DNA of 49,450 bases from UMGS1322 sp900550765 (lineage in GTDB: Bacteria; Bacillota; Clostridia; Christensenellales; QALW01): positions 1 to 49,450 of the forward strand of contig CAUDEY010000014.1 in NCBI GenBank assembly GCA_958448705.1, read 5' to 3'. This document shows positions 17,247 through 25,807 of the stretch, one piece after another (within the stretch, counting starts at the first letter, position 1; each line of letters begins with the position of its first letter). The translations under genes were made by a program, and so were the position numbers. The notes beneath the pieces were generated by a model, which made no database searches, was not told the origin of the DNA, and saw only the letters and a list, made by a program, of their open reading frames with translations.

Positions 17247-17275
17247 ATTATACAACAAACACGTCAGTTCGTCAA
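17247..17275 (-). promoter_or_regulatory. Promoter for tRNA-Trp
   Basis: TTGACG, a 17-base spacer and TATAAT on the minus strand, with a predicted start about 5 bases before the mature tRNA. Confidence 0.82.
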
Positions 17276-17284
17276 GTATTATTT

Positions 17285-19030
17285 TTATCGTACGTCCATT
17301 CTTTGCTGCTCTTCTTCTAAGGCGTTTATTAATTCCTGCAAACGTTCTTCGTTGTATTCTTCATAAGCAAAATCAGTATACGTAAGCCCCCGCGGTAGCT
17401 TATAATAGATCTTCATCCAATCCTTGATCAGATCACGCTCATAAGGCTGCGTACTGCCGGCATAGGTATCATCCTTAAGCTTCATTAAAGGAATCGGCAC
17501 TGTTGACTGCATCTGCCGCGCATATTTTTCCCCCTCCAGCAGCAGCCGCTGGTGATTATATTCCTGAATACGGTCATTCTCTCGGAAGCCTGCAAAAATC
17601 GTTCCCGCACCAATCCCTCCTACAATCAATACCGGAAGCATTACCGCACAAACCGCAATGACGCTCCGCTTCAGAGGCCATTCTTCCATACGGCTCAAAA
17701 GCTCTAAAAAAGCACGCACGGAAATCAAAATCCAAACAAAAGCAAAGGGAAGCATACACCTTTCCGGGAAGATCGGGGATATTAAACAAGCCCCCTGAGA
17801 AGCAATCCCGCCTAAGAACAATGCCCACAGAAAAAAATCACGTTTGTTTTTTTGCCCTAACAGCCAAACAGAAACAGTAACCGAAACCACAATCAAATAT
17901 CCCCAGAAAAATCCCGTTGTCCACAAAGATTTCTCTTTCAATAGAGAGATTCCGACCGATGCACCGGCTAATACAGCCGTAAAAATCAGCCAAACAAGCG
18001 ATACTGCATTTTTTCGCCTCTGCCACAGAAACACAGCGGCTAACACACCGACCGCCGCGATCAACACGGTAAAAGCCAAGTTTTCCGGTTGAAATACGGT
18101 AGATACAATCGTCTGTGCACTTTCCAGCACCTGCCCGGTAAAAGACTTGCTATAATACTCCGCATAAATTCCCTTGCGGGAATTGTTGCCCACCGCTGCC
18201 AGCATGATATGACAGCCGACAACTGCACTGATAAGGGGAGGCACACCGTAAAGAAGAATTACAGGATTTCTGCGGTAAAAGCTGGCATATATAAGCATAG
18301 CGGACGCAGTAACCACTGCAAAAATACCGATTTGCTCCATAGAAAAGCCGGCAAAAAAGAATAAGACGCATGTGAACGGCAGAATCATCAGCTTCGATAG
18401 AGAAATCAAACGCTCGTTTTTATCCAATAAAAGGATATATAAAAGCCAAGCACCGACAAAGAGATATAGCACTGGTACCATGTAGGCAATGGATGCAGAA
18501 TACCAATACAAACCGGTAATCGCCATAGTTTTTCCAAAAAATCCAAACAACAAGCAGGTAAACGCTGCTGCAATAAAGGGATGCTTTACTTTTTTTGCGT
18601 GAAACGCAAACAAAAATGCCAATAAAAATATCCCCAGTAAAACCACTGCATGGAAGTTCTGCATCACTTCCGTACCAGCTTTAAAGAGCAAAATCTCCTG
18701 TGCAAAGCAAAGTACCCTTCCTCCCCAGCGATTATAATGTTCCGTAAGATAGTGTACCATCTGCTGCATGGAAAAATCCTGGCCCCACATGCCTTCTTCC
18801 CAATAAACATAATTGAGTGTGGCATAGCCGTAATCATCATGGCTCATATAGGCATAGGAATATTGCGTTACCAAAAACACAGCAAACAATACAAAAACCA
18901 ATACGACAGCAAGTACTTTCACAATATTTTTCATTCTGGGTGAAACGCATCGTTTATGGTAGCTCTGCTCTCCTTTTTGCTCATTCTCAAAAATATCTGC
19001 GGCAGAAAAATTGTTTTTTCCTTTTAACAT
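17285..19030 (-). CDS. Polytopic membrane protein, GT-C/DUF6056-like
   Basis: 581 residues with a cytosolic N-terminus of about 35 residues, then roughly a dozen hydrophobic helices, and a soluble C-terminal tail of about 85 residues. Right after the first helix is an acidic loop (SHDDYGYA) and soon NRWGGRVL. Such an acidic motif in the first outer loop is typical of GT-C-type glycosyltransferases that use lipid-linked sugars, and of the uncharacterised DUF6056 group. The donor and acceptor are unknown. GGAGG lies 7 bases before the ATG at 19030, and a strong promoter sits at 19098-19126. It is monocistronic. Confidence 0.6.
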   Translation of the reverse strand: MLKGKNNFSAADIFENEQKGEQSYHKRCVSPRMKNIVKVLAVVLVFVLFAVFLVTQYSYAYMSHDDYGYATLNYVYWEEGMWGQDFSMQQMVHYLTEHYNRWGGRVLCFAQEILLFKAGTEVMQNFHAVVLLGIFLLAFLFAFHAKKVKHPFIAAAFTCLLFGFFGKTMAITGLYWYSASIAYMVPVLYLFVGAWLLYILLLDKNERLISLSKLMILPFTCVLFFFAGFSMEQIGIFAVVTASAMLIYASFYRRNPVILLYGVPPLISAVVGCHIMLAAVGNNSRKGIYAEYYSKSFTGQVLESAQTIVSTVFQPENLAFTVLIAAVGVLAAVFLWQRRKNAVSLVWLIFTAVLAGASVGISLLKEKSLWTTGFFWGYLIVVSVTVSVWLLGQKNKRDFFLWALFLGGIASQGACLISPIFPERCMLPFAFVWILISVRAFLELLSRMEEWPLKRSVIAVCAVMLPVLIVGGIGAGTIFAGFRENDRIQEYNHQRLLLEGEKYARQMQSTVPIPLMKLKDDTYAGSTQPYERDLIKDWMKIYYKLPRGLTYTDFAYEEYNEERLQELINALEEEQQRMDVR

Positions 19031-19097
19031 ATACAAGCCTCCGCAAGCAGCAACGCTCTATAAAATCATTCCCGGTCACCTACAATGGGCCAGAAGT

Positions 19098-19126
19098 ATT
19101 ATATCATATAAAAAATACAAATTCAA
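19098..19126 (-). promoter_or_regulatory. Promoter for the polytopic membrane protein gene
   Basis: TTGAAT, a 17-base spacer and TATAAT on the minus strand. The leader before the ATG at 19030 is about 60 bases. Confidence 0.75.
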
Positions 19127-19164
19127 CACCCAAACGTATTTTTTTAACATTCAAAAATAAGTAA

Positions 19165-19195
19165 CGGCCCTCGGATCCTTTATATCCGAGGGCCG
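19165..19195 (-). terminator. Strong terminator after the DUF1540 gene
   Basis: A perfect 12-base-pair stem, CGGCCCTCGGAT with ATCCGAGGGCCG, and a 7-base loop. A T-rich run (TTACTTATTTTT) follows on the minus strand. It insulates the membrane protein promoter downstream. Confidence 0.85.
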
Positions 19196-19244
19196 CTTTG
19201 TTTACTACAGCAATGCGATAAAAAGCGTTGTTCTACCGTAAATA

Positions 19245-19409
19245 TTATTTACAGCAATACTCAAAAGACTGGCAGTCCGTACACTCGATCACAGTAGGAT
19301 TGGCTTCATGGGTTCCTACATTGATATGAGCCAGGCTGCAATAATCAGCGTTTTTACAATGATGTTTACAATTTTGGATCGTACACGAAATAGCTTCATT
19401 TCTCTGCAT
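19245..19409 (-). CDS. Small Cys-rich DUF1540 protein
   Basis: A 54-residue frame too short for usual ORF lists. It has eight cysteines: C9, C14, C18, C24 in the first half and C43, C46, C52, C53 in the second. The spacing around SCTIQNCKHHCKNADYC and IECTDCQSFEYC fits the DUF1540 family, small probable metal-binding proteins common in Clostridia, often in two copies per chain. A full AAAGGAGG lies 9 bases before the ATG and a strong terminator follows the stop, so expression is well supported. The function is unknown; zinc or another metal as ligand is an inference. Confidence 0.85.
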   Translation of the reverse strand: MQRNEAISCTIQNCKHHCKNADYCSLAHINVGTHEANPTVIECTDCQSFEYCCK

Positions 19410-19475
19410 AAAATAATTCCTCCTTTATGGTTACGGAATTATCTTTCCCTTTTATGCCGCCCATTATACATTCAA

Positions 19476-20594
19476 TTAAATTTGTTTTTGATAGCAGCGG
19501 CGACGTTTATGTTCTCTTACCTCGAAACCTTTCCATTGCGCCTGAACCTTATCATTCAGCTCCAGTTCCGGTCCCGTTTCAGCAAACTTAACGCCATTTT
19601 CTATTGCCTTTTTGATAATAGAACTTAAAATAATGGCATTTACACCCTTTCCTTGATATTGCTCTTCTACAGCAATTAAATAAAGATCAATCACATCATT
19701 CTTCTTTATCGATTTTATAAAAGGAATCCATCCAAACGGAAACAGATGTCCTCTATTTTTTTGCGTTGCCTTGGCAAAAGAAGGACCGCAAAGGCCAAAA
19801 CCTACCAGTTTATCCTTTTTATCGACAATAAGCGTAAGATAATCCTTATTAATAATCGGATAATACTGTGCAACATAGGAATCAATCTGCCGCTCAGTTA
19901 ATGGCACTACACCGTACAAATCCTTATAGGTATCGTTGACCAATCTGAATATTTCGGGAATATATGGCTTAACATCCTTTTTTTTCTTAAACTGTACTAC
20001 TCTTAAATTCAATTTTTTCAGCATTGCCTGTGATATTCGTTCTATCTTAGGATCCAGCGTTTTGGGTGCTGTAATTTGCTTCTCACACCAATCCGCATCC
20101 TTTCGATACCCCAGTTTCTCCATGTGCTCAGCATAATATGCATGATTATATATCGTAATAAACATACTTAGTTCGTTAAATCCTTCAACAAGCATACCTT
20201 GCCGATCCAGATCGCAAAATCCAATAGGACCAATTACCTCGTTTAATCCGTTTTCTCGAGCGATCTCCTCCACTTTTCCCAGCAACGCTTTTGAAACTTC
20301 AATATCATCAATTACATCAAAACGGGTAAACCGTATCGCCTGCCGATTCCATTTTTTTATATATGCATGATTAATCAATGCACAAATTCTTCCGACAAGA
20401 ACGCCATCCTTATAGGCCAGAAACATTTCTGCCTCACAATATTCATATGCGGGATTTTTTCGTGGATCCAAATTATTCATTTCATCCAAAGAAAGCGGCG
20501 GTACATAATAAGGATCATTTTTGTACAGTTTATTAGGGAATTCTATAAACCTTTTTAAGTCCTTTTTACTTTTTACTTTACGTAACTCTATCAT
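19476..20594 (-). CDS. GNAT-fold acyltransferase-like protein (YghO-like)
   Basis: 372 residues, soluble. The C-terminal half has a GNAT-type acetyl-CoA site: LIAVEEQYQGKGVNAIIL near residues 300-317 fits motif A (Q-x-x-G-x-G/A). The N-terminal part (about 25-150) looks like a second degenerate GNAT fold (MFLAYKDGVLVGRICALI). This arrangement resembles the large uncharacterised YghO-type family; no substrate is known. The frame opens at a TTG at 20609 and holds ATGs at 20600 and 20594. GGAG is 9 bases before 20594, which is the best start. The gene is probably single, with its own promoter. Confidence 0.7.
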   Translation of the reverse strand: MIELRKVKSKKDLKRFIEFPNKLYKNDPYYVPPLSLDEMNNLDPRKNPAYEYCEAEMFLAYKDGVLVGRICALINHAYIKKWNRQAIRFTRFDVIDDIEVSKALLGKVEEIARENGLNEVIGPIGFCDLDRQGMLVEGFNELSMFITIYNHAYYAEHMEKLGYRKDADWCEKQITAPKTLDPKIERISQAMLKKLNLRVVQFKKKKDVKPYIPEIFRLVNDTYKDLYGVVPLTERQIDSYVAQYYPIINKDYLTLIVDKKDKLVGFGLCGPSFAKATQKNRGHLFPFGWIPFIKSIKKNDVIDLYLIAVEEQYQGKGVNAIILSSIIKKAIENGVKFAETGPELELNDKVQAQWKGFEVREHKRRRCYQKQI

Positions 20595-20632
20595 TTTCAT
20601 TTTCTCCAAGTATAATAAATAAATACTTGTAC

Positions 20633-20662
20633 ATTATAACATTAAAAACAAATTATGAACAA
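20633..20662 (-). promoter_or_regulatory. Possible promoter for the GNAT-like gene
   Basis: TTGTTC, an 18-base spacer and TATAAT on the minus strand, 39 bases before the ATG at 20594. The -10 is perfect and the -35 moderate. Confidence 0.5.
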
Positions 20663-20692
20663 TGTTTTTTTCTTTTTTCACAAAAAAAACGC

Positions 20693-20721
20693 TTTACAAA
20701 ATCTTTTGGCTGTGATATTAT
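20693..20721 (+). promoter_or_regulatory. Promoter for the tRNA-Gly/tRNA-Lys operon
   Basis: TTTACA, a 17-base spacer and TATTAT on the plus strand. Transcription should start near 20728, about 13 bases before tRNA-Gly. It is divergent from the GNAT-like gene promoter. Confidence 0.7.
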
Positions 20722-20740
20722 AACAGCGTTCTTTAAATAT

Positions 20741-20816
20741 GCGGTAGTAACTCAGCTGGTAGAGTGCCACCTTGCCAAGGTGGATGTCGCGAGTTCGAAT
20801 CTCGTCTATCGCTCCA
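20741..20816 (+). tRNA. tRNA-Gly (GCC)
   Basis: Acceptor GCGGTAG pairs with CTATCGC (one G-T). The anticodon loop is TTGCCAA with anticodon GCC, the T-loop is TTCGAAT, and CCA is encoded. Confidence 0.96.
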
Positions 20817-20820
20817 AGAT

Positions 20821-20896
20821 GGGTTATTAGCTCAGCTGGCAGAGCACCTGACTCTTAATCAGGGTGTCCGGGGTTCGATCCCCCGATGACCCACCA
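20821..20896 (+). tRNA. tRNA-Lys (CTT)
   Basis: Acceptor GGGTTAT pairs with ATGACCC (one T-G). The anticodon loop CTCTTAA has anticodon CTT, the T-loop is TTCGATC, and CCA is encoded. It follows tRNA-Gly after 4 bases in one transcript. Confidence 0.96.
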
Positions 20897-20901
20897 GCAT
20901 C

Positions 20902-20931
20902 AAAACCGGCGACATGCGTGCGCCGGTTTTT
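20902..20931 (+). terminator. Terminator of the tRNA-Gly/tRNA-Lys operon
   Basis: A 10-base-pair stem AAAACCGGCG/CGCCGGTTTT ends in a T run, 5 bases after tRNA-Lys. Confidence 0.9.
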
Positions 20932-21070
20932 CTGCATACTGCACCGACAACGGCGAAAAGGCGTTGCCTTCCGTCAAAACATACGTCTGTGCCAAATGAA
21001 TATATACTTGTGTAATCTCCGGAGCTCATAAAAATAACAGAATTTTGATATAATTCCCTCTCTCTATTTT

Positions 21071-21100
21071 AAACAAAAACCGACATCTAAGTCGGTTTTA
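21071..21100 (-). terminator. Terminator of the DUF5050-DUF5050-YwiB operon
   Basis: A 9-base-pair stem AAAACCGAC/GTCGGTTTT (21076-21084 with 21091-21099) is followed on the minus strand by TTTTTGTTT. It lies 44 bases after the stop at 21144. The spacer 20932-21070 between the two convergent units holds no gene I can support. Confidence 0.85.
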
Positions 21101-21143
21101 TTACTTTTATATTCTAAAACAATACTATTTCCGCAAAAGATGC

Positions 21144-21554
21144 TTACAAATATTCTACCCTAATATCCATTCCCATCTTTCCTACGCTTGCACCGCCCAG
21201 AAACAACTGATAATCTACCGAAGCCTTAATTCCGTTTTCGTTTTTATCAATGTCAAGATTCGTAGTAAAAATACGCATATCTAAAGAAATACCGCCAAAA
21301 GCTTTATATTGGGTTTCATACGTAGCCGTATCTTTAAAATACATATCCGCACCTGTATCGCCCGTACGTTCTACCAAAATACTATCTTCACCAATGAAAA
21401 GTGTGGTATTCACCGCGTCATCATCGCTTAAATTCTCCTCATAATTCAATTTAATACCCGCCGCCGTTTCCTCGCATTCCGAACGCGTCGTAAACGTGAT
21501 ATCCTCCTCCATTCCCGGCTGCTTTGTTACAATCGTCAGCAATGCTTTTTTCAT
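21144..21554 (-). CDS. YwiB-like DUF1934 beta-barrel protein
   Basis: 136 residues, cytosolic by appearance, almost all alternating beta-strand sequence. A conserved feature of the DUF1934/YwiB family is visible: a start of the type KKALLTIVTKQ, and a C-terminal segment ASVDYQLFLGG. The fold is lipocalin-like; the ligand and role are unknown. It begins 10 bases after the lipoprotein gene and ends at a terminator, so it is the last gene of a three-gene operon. Confidence 0.7.
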   Translation of the reverse strand: MKKALLTIVTKQPGMEEDITFTTRSECEETAAGIKLNYEENLSDDDAVNTTLFIGEDSILVERTGDTGADMYFKDTATYETQYKAFGGISLDMRIFTTNLDIDKNENGIKASVDYQLFLGGASVGKMGMDIRVEYL

Positions 21555-21564
21555 GAATACTCCC

Positions 21565-22680
21565 TCACTTTATAATCAAAGAAAGCTCTCCGCTTCCGTC
21601 AATAGGTGTCCGATACACCAAACCGCTTTCTACACTGTCAAAAAGATACAGCATATCTCCTGCCACATCCATAGAATCCACATCATATACGGACTGTATT
21701 TTTCCTAACAGCGTCTTTTCCGTTCCCTGATATGTCATCCGGTAAATATCGCCGGTTTCAGCCTCTACAAGAAAAATATAATCATCATTGATGCAATAAG
21801 CGCTCACTTCTTGCAAATGAAGCTTAATCTGCGGAAGATTTCCGCCTTCCCCCACCGCTTCACCGGCAGTATTCGTCATAGGCTGTAAATACAGACCTTT
21901 ATTTTCCTCATCACTGGCTATACCGATAATCGCTGCATTTTTATAATTTAAAAGGGCGTTTCTGTATAACGTTGTACTAATCTGTACCAACTCGAGCGTA
22001 TTGGCATTCAAACGGTAAGGTATCCGTGCCGAAACAAAATACACTTCTGTATCATCAACATATAACAGCGGGCCATTATCGCTGCAAAGGATCTCTTCCC
22101 TGCCAGATGAGATCTCAATCCGCTTTGTTCCACTCTCCCCCTGATAATAATAATAGATATAATTGGGGCTGATCCTCATTCCCGAGACCTCACCGGTTTC
22201 AAACTCTTTTTTCGTTGTTGTTTCATAATCGAAATACGTAATTCTGCCGTTACTGGCAATGGCAATTCCATTCTGACCAAAAACATAGTATTCCGAATCA
22301 TTAAACGTAAACAGTTTTTTATTATTCTTACCGTTTATACCTATGGAATACAACACCACATTGGCACGCGTTGGCGAAATATAAAAAATTTTGTCACCAT
22401 AAAGATGCATAGCATGTGCTTTTTGAGAAGTAACCGGCGCACAATCACTGCCATCAGTACGCATTCTGTATATCTTGGCCCGCGGTGTATCGCTGACTGC
22501 TTCAGAAGCCAGCGCCGGCATACTGCCGTTAATAAAATAAACCCAATCTCCCTGAATAACGGCAATTCCGTCATTAGAAATAATCTCCGCTTCCGGCTGG
22601 CCGCCTTCGAGTCCCTTTCCGCAGCCGAAAGTACAAAGCATCATCAACAGCACACAAAATGCAGCAATATATTTTTTCAT
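21565..22680 (-). CDS. DUF5050-like beta-propeller lipoprotein
   Basis: 371 residues. The signal peptide runs to about residue 19 with a lipobox-like TFGC at 17-20, so Cys20 is the likely lipidated residue and the protein sits on the outer face of the membrane. The mature part is built from repeats of the type 'GDWVYFINGS...IYRMRTDGSD', 'GDKIFYISP', 'DDYIFLVEAETGDIYRMTYQG', which is the DUF5050/low-density-lipoprotein-receptor-like propeller pattern. AAGGAG lies 6 bases before the ATG. It is a paralogue of the gene just upstream; both may bind ligands at the envelope, which is an inference. Confidence 0.78.
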   Translation of the reverse strand: MKKYIAAFCVLLMMLCTFGCGKGLEGGQPEAEIISNDGIAVIQGDWVYFINGSMPALASEAVSDTPRAKIYRMRTDGSDCAPVTSQKAHAMHLYGDKIFYISPTRANVVLYSIGINGKNNKKLFTFNDSEYYVFGQNGIAIASNGRITYFDYETTTKKEFETGEVSGMRISPNYIYYYYQGESGTKRIEISSGREEILCSDNGPLLYVDDTEVYFVSARIPYRLNANTLELVQISTTLYRNALLNYKNAAIIGIASDEENKGLYLQPMTNTAGEAVGEGGNLPQIKLHLQEVSAYCINDDYIFLVEAETGDIYRMTYQGTEKTLLGKIQSVYDVDSMDVAGDMLYLFDSVESGLVYRTPIDGSGELSLIIK

Positions 22681-22725
22681 AAATCTCTCCTTAGCACTAA
22701 AATAGCTTACAAATATAAAATCTAT

Positions 22726-23913
22726 TCAGCCTACAATAGCAATATCCTCCAGCTCAACGCATTCAATATACAGATCCTCCATATTCAACCGATAAACCCG
22801 ATCCGAATCTCCGGCAGAGAAAAAATACAGCCATTGATCTACTACATCCAATGTATCGATGTCATAGATATAATCCTCCATTACACATTCATCCGAACTT
22901 CCGTCGATTGCAGCCCGGTAAAGATAATTCAACTTAGAATCATTAATGTAATAAATATAACCGTCATAATAGGCCATACAGCTGCCGCAGTTTTTTGAAA
23001 TCTGCAGCTTTTGTCCTCCGCCGGAGGGAATTACAAATATTCCTGTTTCTTCACTTTCTTCCTCTTCTTCGCTTACTCCATAGGAAACGCCATAAAAATC
23101 TTCGTTTTCAGGAAAAACATATTCGGTATAACCGCCGTAAATCACGGCTTCGGCAGAAAAAGTCTTTTGGTCATAGCGATATACATTCCCGTTCCCCAGC
23201 ATATAATAATACATATACTCCCGGTCAATTTTCAAAACATATGCAGCGCCGGCAGTTACTTCGGTATATTCATTTTTCCCATTTTCTACTTTATAAACAT
23301 TACCGATATTTCCGTCAAGTTCACGCGTAAAATACGTATATTCAGGCCCTGTACGAAGATTATAAACAGCAAAATCCGTAATCCTGCGTATATTGGTTCC
23401 GTCTCTGTCCATGCAATAAAGCTTAAAATCTTCCGTAAAATAAATACCGTCCCCGGTATAGCCGTAGCATCCCCCGTAATAGATATCATCTATCCGTTTC
23501 AGCACACGGTAACCACTCCCGTCAATATTAGCCGTACTGATATAGCTGCTGCCTTTATCGTACACACAGAGATAGATCGTTTCCCCTTCAATATTGAACA
23601 CAGAAACATCTCTGTCAACCACAACATCCTTTTCGGTACCATCGGCGCGCATCCGGCACAAGGCACCGGCGTATTCGTGAAATCGCTCATTTTCATGCCG
23701 CATAAAATTATCACCATTAATATAATAGATCCAATCTCCCTGTCTGGCAGCGAGTCCTCCGTCAGAAACAGTGTTTTCCTCCGGCATAGCTCCGGAAAGA
23801 GGCTTTTCCAAGCCTTTATATTCTCCTGCAGAGCAGGAACAAAAAATTCCGACAAGCAATACGGCAACCAATGAAAGAAACAGTTTTTTCTGCAAAGCTC
23901 TCCACCCTGTCAT
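22726..23913 (-). CDS. DUF5050-like beta-propeller lipoprotein, paralogue
   Basis: 395 residues with a signal peptide and a Cys at about 27 in FCSCS as a lipobox-like site. The repeats match those of its downstream neighbour: QGDWIYYINGDN, LCRMRADGTE, GDGIYFTEDFKLYCMDRDG, YDGYIYYINDSKLNYLYRAAIDGS and a final SDRVYRLNMED. An acidic insert EEEEESEETG sits near residue 290. The ATG at 23913 has only a weak ribosome binding site. A TTG six codons later (23895) follows GGTGGAG and is an alternative start that gives an equally good signal peptide. It is the first gene of the operon. Confidence 0.75.
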   Translation of the reverse strand: MTGWRALQKKLFLSLVAVLLVGIFCSCSAGEYKGLEKPLSGAMPEENTVSDGGLAARQGDWIYYINGDNFMRHENERFHEYAGALCRMRADGTEKDVVVDRDVSVFNIEGETIYLCVYDKGSSYISTANIDGSGYRVLKRIDDIYYGGCYGYTGDGIYFTEDFKLYCMDRDGTNIRRITDFAVYNLRTGPEYTYFTRELDGNIGNVYKVENGKNEYTEVTAGAAYVLKIDREYMYYYMLGNGNVYRYDQKTFSAEAVIYGGYTEYVFPENEDFYGVSYGVSEEEEESEETGIFVIPSGGGQKLQISKNCGSCMAYYDGYIYYINDSKLNYLYRAAIDGSSDECVMEDYIYDIDTLDVVDQWLYFFSAGDSDRVYRLNMEDLYIECVELEDIAIVG

Positions 23914-23972
23914 AATTCTTTATTTTGTGCATAAAATTCAACAGAAAATCAGTTTAAAGGAGTGTTGATGTT

Positions 23973-24149
23973 ATGCGCAGATTCAATTTTAATAATTTCA
24001 AAAAAAACAACAGCGCCATAGAACCGGAAAAAATCGAAAAAGAGCCTGTACGCCGCTACAGCGCTTATCGCACAATCATTTCCCGACATGAAGCCACAGC
24101 CGCCCGGCTAAAGGACGAACCCGTAGCGGTAATCGAAAGCAATAACTAA
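23973..24149 (+). CDS. Small basic protein of 58 residues, unknown
   Basis: A plus-strand frame with AAAGGAG 10 bases before its ATG, in a region otherwise transcribed from the minus strand. The protein is polar and charged, Asn/Lys/Phe-rich at the start (RRFNFNNFKKNN) and amphipathic later, with no membrane segment or Cys. Its stop overlaps the stop of the DUF4340-like gene by 4 bases, so the two converge tail to tail. A CATAAAAT at 23930-23937 resembles a mother-cell sigma-E/K -10 element, but the possible -35 (CATAATT at 23911) is 12 bases away, shorter than usual. Function unknown; no homologue recognised. Confidence 0.55.
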   Translation: MRRFNFNNFKKNNSAIEPEKIEKEPVRRYSAYRTIISRHEATAARLKDEPVAVIESNN

Positions 24150-25807
24150 GCGGTAGGCATTCTGCCTTCCAACAACAAGCCCAATGCCTCTACAACCGAA
24201 TCGATCGAGCGGCAGCGCACAGTAAATACTGCGTTGTCGCTTTCATTATTTTTAAACACCGCATACGTATCAGATATCTTATAATAAGCCCCTTCATAGG
24301 TAGCTTGTTTAATATAGCTCTTTCCCGTCTGCTGATCGGTAATAGGAATCTCCACTTCTAAGGAATATGAAAATAATTCTTCTCCTTTTTCTGTATCGTT
24401 AGGGACCACTCCCTCTATAGAAAGAAACAAGACCTTGGAATAAAACGTTTTAAACTGCAGCTCATCCAGCTTTTTGCCATTTATATAATACGTATTCAAC
24501 GTAGATTCCACGCCGTCATCATCCAGCAGTACGTTTCCAGCATCGTCATATTGCAGCTTGCGGTCAATCGTAAGTATATACTCCTGGCCTCCTGCGCGGA
24601 AAACACCGCTGCGAAGCCAATAAATATTCAATGCCAGCAAATAGGGATTAGCCAGATCCACCGCGCTGACATTCAGCGGCGCCAATACCTCTGCGCTGAT
24701 CGTATAGACCTTTGCCTGGCTGAAATCCGCCTCGGGGTCTGAAAGCAGCGCGCAATAATACAGATCCTCTGAATCCTCTACTTTGCTGCCGATTACCAAA
24801 TGATCCAGCAGGTTGGTATCGCTGTCATAGCTTTGCAGCTCATATAAAGGCTTATCAAAACCATAAAGAGCAGTATCTTCTCCAACTTGCTCGGCTACAT
24901 AAGAATTAAATTCTAAATTTCCAATTCCTTCAAACAACGCATCGACCGCATCGGTATTCGTTTCAGATATAGTCGGCAGCAGCATATACCAAGCTTCTGC
25001 GCCCGAAAGCGGACCGGGAATATAAGAAAGCTGAACGGTAGTTCTGTCTGAATTTATAAAATACAGCGTCTGGCAGTTCAGAGAAGTTTTATCCAGTCCA
25101 GGCAAATTCAGCATATCCGCCGTCCGATAAGCTGTATAATCCATCACATATACGGAAACGATATAAATCTCGCGCACGTCATCCAACATCAGATACACGC
25201 CTTCGCGGCTGCCGTATTCCCGGCCGATATAGATCGTATGCTCGCTTCCGTCGGTATAGCTTATCTTTACCGTGGAGGCCGGCTCTGCCAGCCCGTATTC
25301 CTCCAGTTTTGCGGCATCATATTCCAAAACATATTTGGTTTCCATATGGCCGCACCACTGTACCAAATACTTCACCTTCAGCTGATTCACATCATCATAT
25401 TGCTGGCCTTCAATATTCCAGTCCTGCACGGTACCGTTCATAAAAGGCGTAAGTACAATATTCTCTTTATACGTATGATTAAAAAGCTCAATTCTCTGAA
25501 TCTCATTATCCTCATAATCATAGAGGATTTTCACATTTTGATTCGCTTCTTCCCCCGAGGTACCAAAGAGCATATATCCGGCAATCAACGCTGCAATCAG
25601 CAAAATAGCGGTTGAAACGATAATCAGGGAATGCTTCATGCCTACATGCTGAATCTTTTTGTCCCTTTTTTCAACGCTCAGCAGTTCATCTTTCAGCGCA
25701 TCCTCACCGTGGTTCTGAATATCTTCTGCAATTTCGGTATAGCTCTTCTCTTCCGTAAGGCCGTCTTTTTTTTCTTCTTCGCTCAAAGATTCTTCCTCCT
25801 TACCCAA
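24146..25807 (-). CDS. DUF4340-like membrane-anchored protein of the Gld-type ABC system
   Basis: 553 residues: an acidic, coiled-coil-prone cytosolic N-terminus (about 1-55), one membrane helix (about 59-82), and a large outer domain. In that domain a pattern such as YGLAEPASTVKISYTDGSEHTIYIG (residues about 150-180) is the DUF4340 signature. Such proteins travel with GldG-like subunits in many Gld-type ABC loci. The gene starts 25 bases inside the end of the GldG-like gene, so they are coupled. The role in the complex is not known; binding an outer substrate is an inference. The acidic N-terminal extension is longer than I would expect. Confidence 0.72.
   Translation of the reverse strand: MGKEEESLSEEEKKDGLTEEKSYTEIAEDIQNHGEDALKDELLSVEKRDKKIQHVGMKHSLIIVSTAILLIAALIAGYMLFGTSGEEANQNVKILYDYEDNEIQRIELFNHTYKENIVLTPFMNGTVQDWNIEGQQYDDVNQLKVKYLVQWCGHMETKYVLEYDAAKLEEYGLAEPASTVKISYTDGSEHTIYIGREYGSREGVYLMLDDVREIYIVSVYVMDYTAYRTADMLNLPGLDKTSLNCQTLYFINSDRTTVQLSYIPGPLSGAEAWYMLLPTISETNTDAVDALFEGIGNLEFNSYVAEQVGEDTALYGFDKPLYELQSYDSDTNLLDHLVIGSKVEDSEDLYYCALLSDPEADFSQAKVYTISAEVLAPLNVSAVDLANPYLLALNIYWLRSGVFRAGGQEYILTIDRKLQYDDAGNVLLDDDGVESTLNTYYINGKKLDELQFKTFYSKVLFLSIEGVVPNDTEKGEELFSYSLEVEIPITDQQTGKSYIKQATYEGAYYKISDTYAVFKNNESDNAVFTVRCRSIDSVVEALGLLLEGRMPTA

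Noticed and set aside
17004..17258. Open frame over tRNA-Trp
   Set aside because: It covers the tRNA and its terminator; not protein-coding.
20627..20830. Open frame over tRNA-Gly
   Set aside because: It reads through the tRNA promoter and the tRNA itself.
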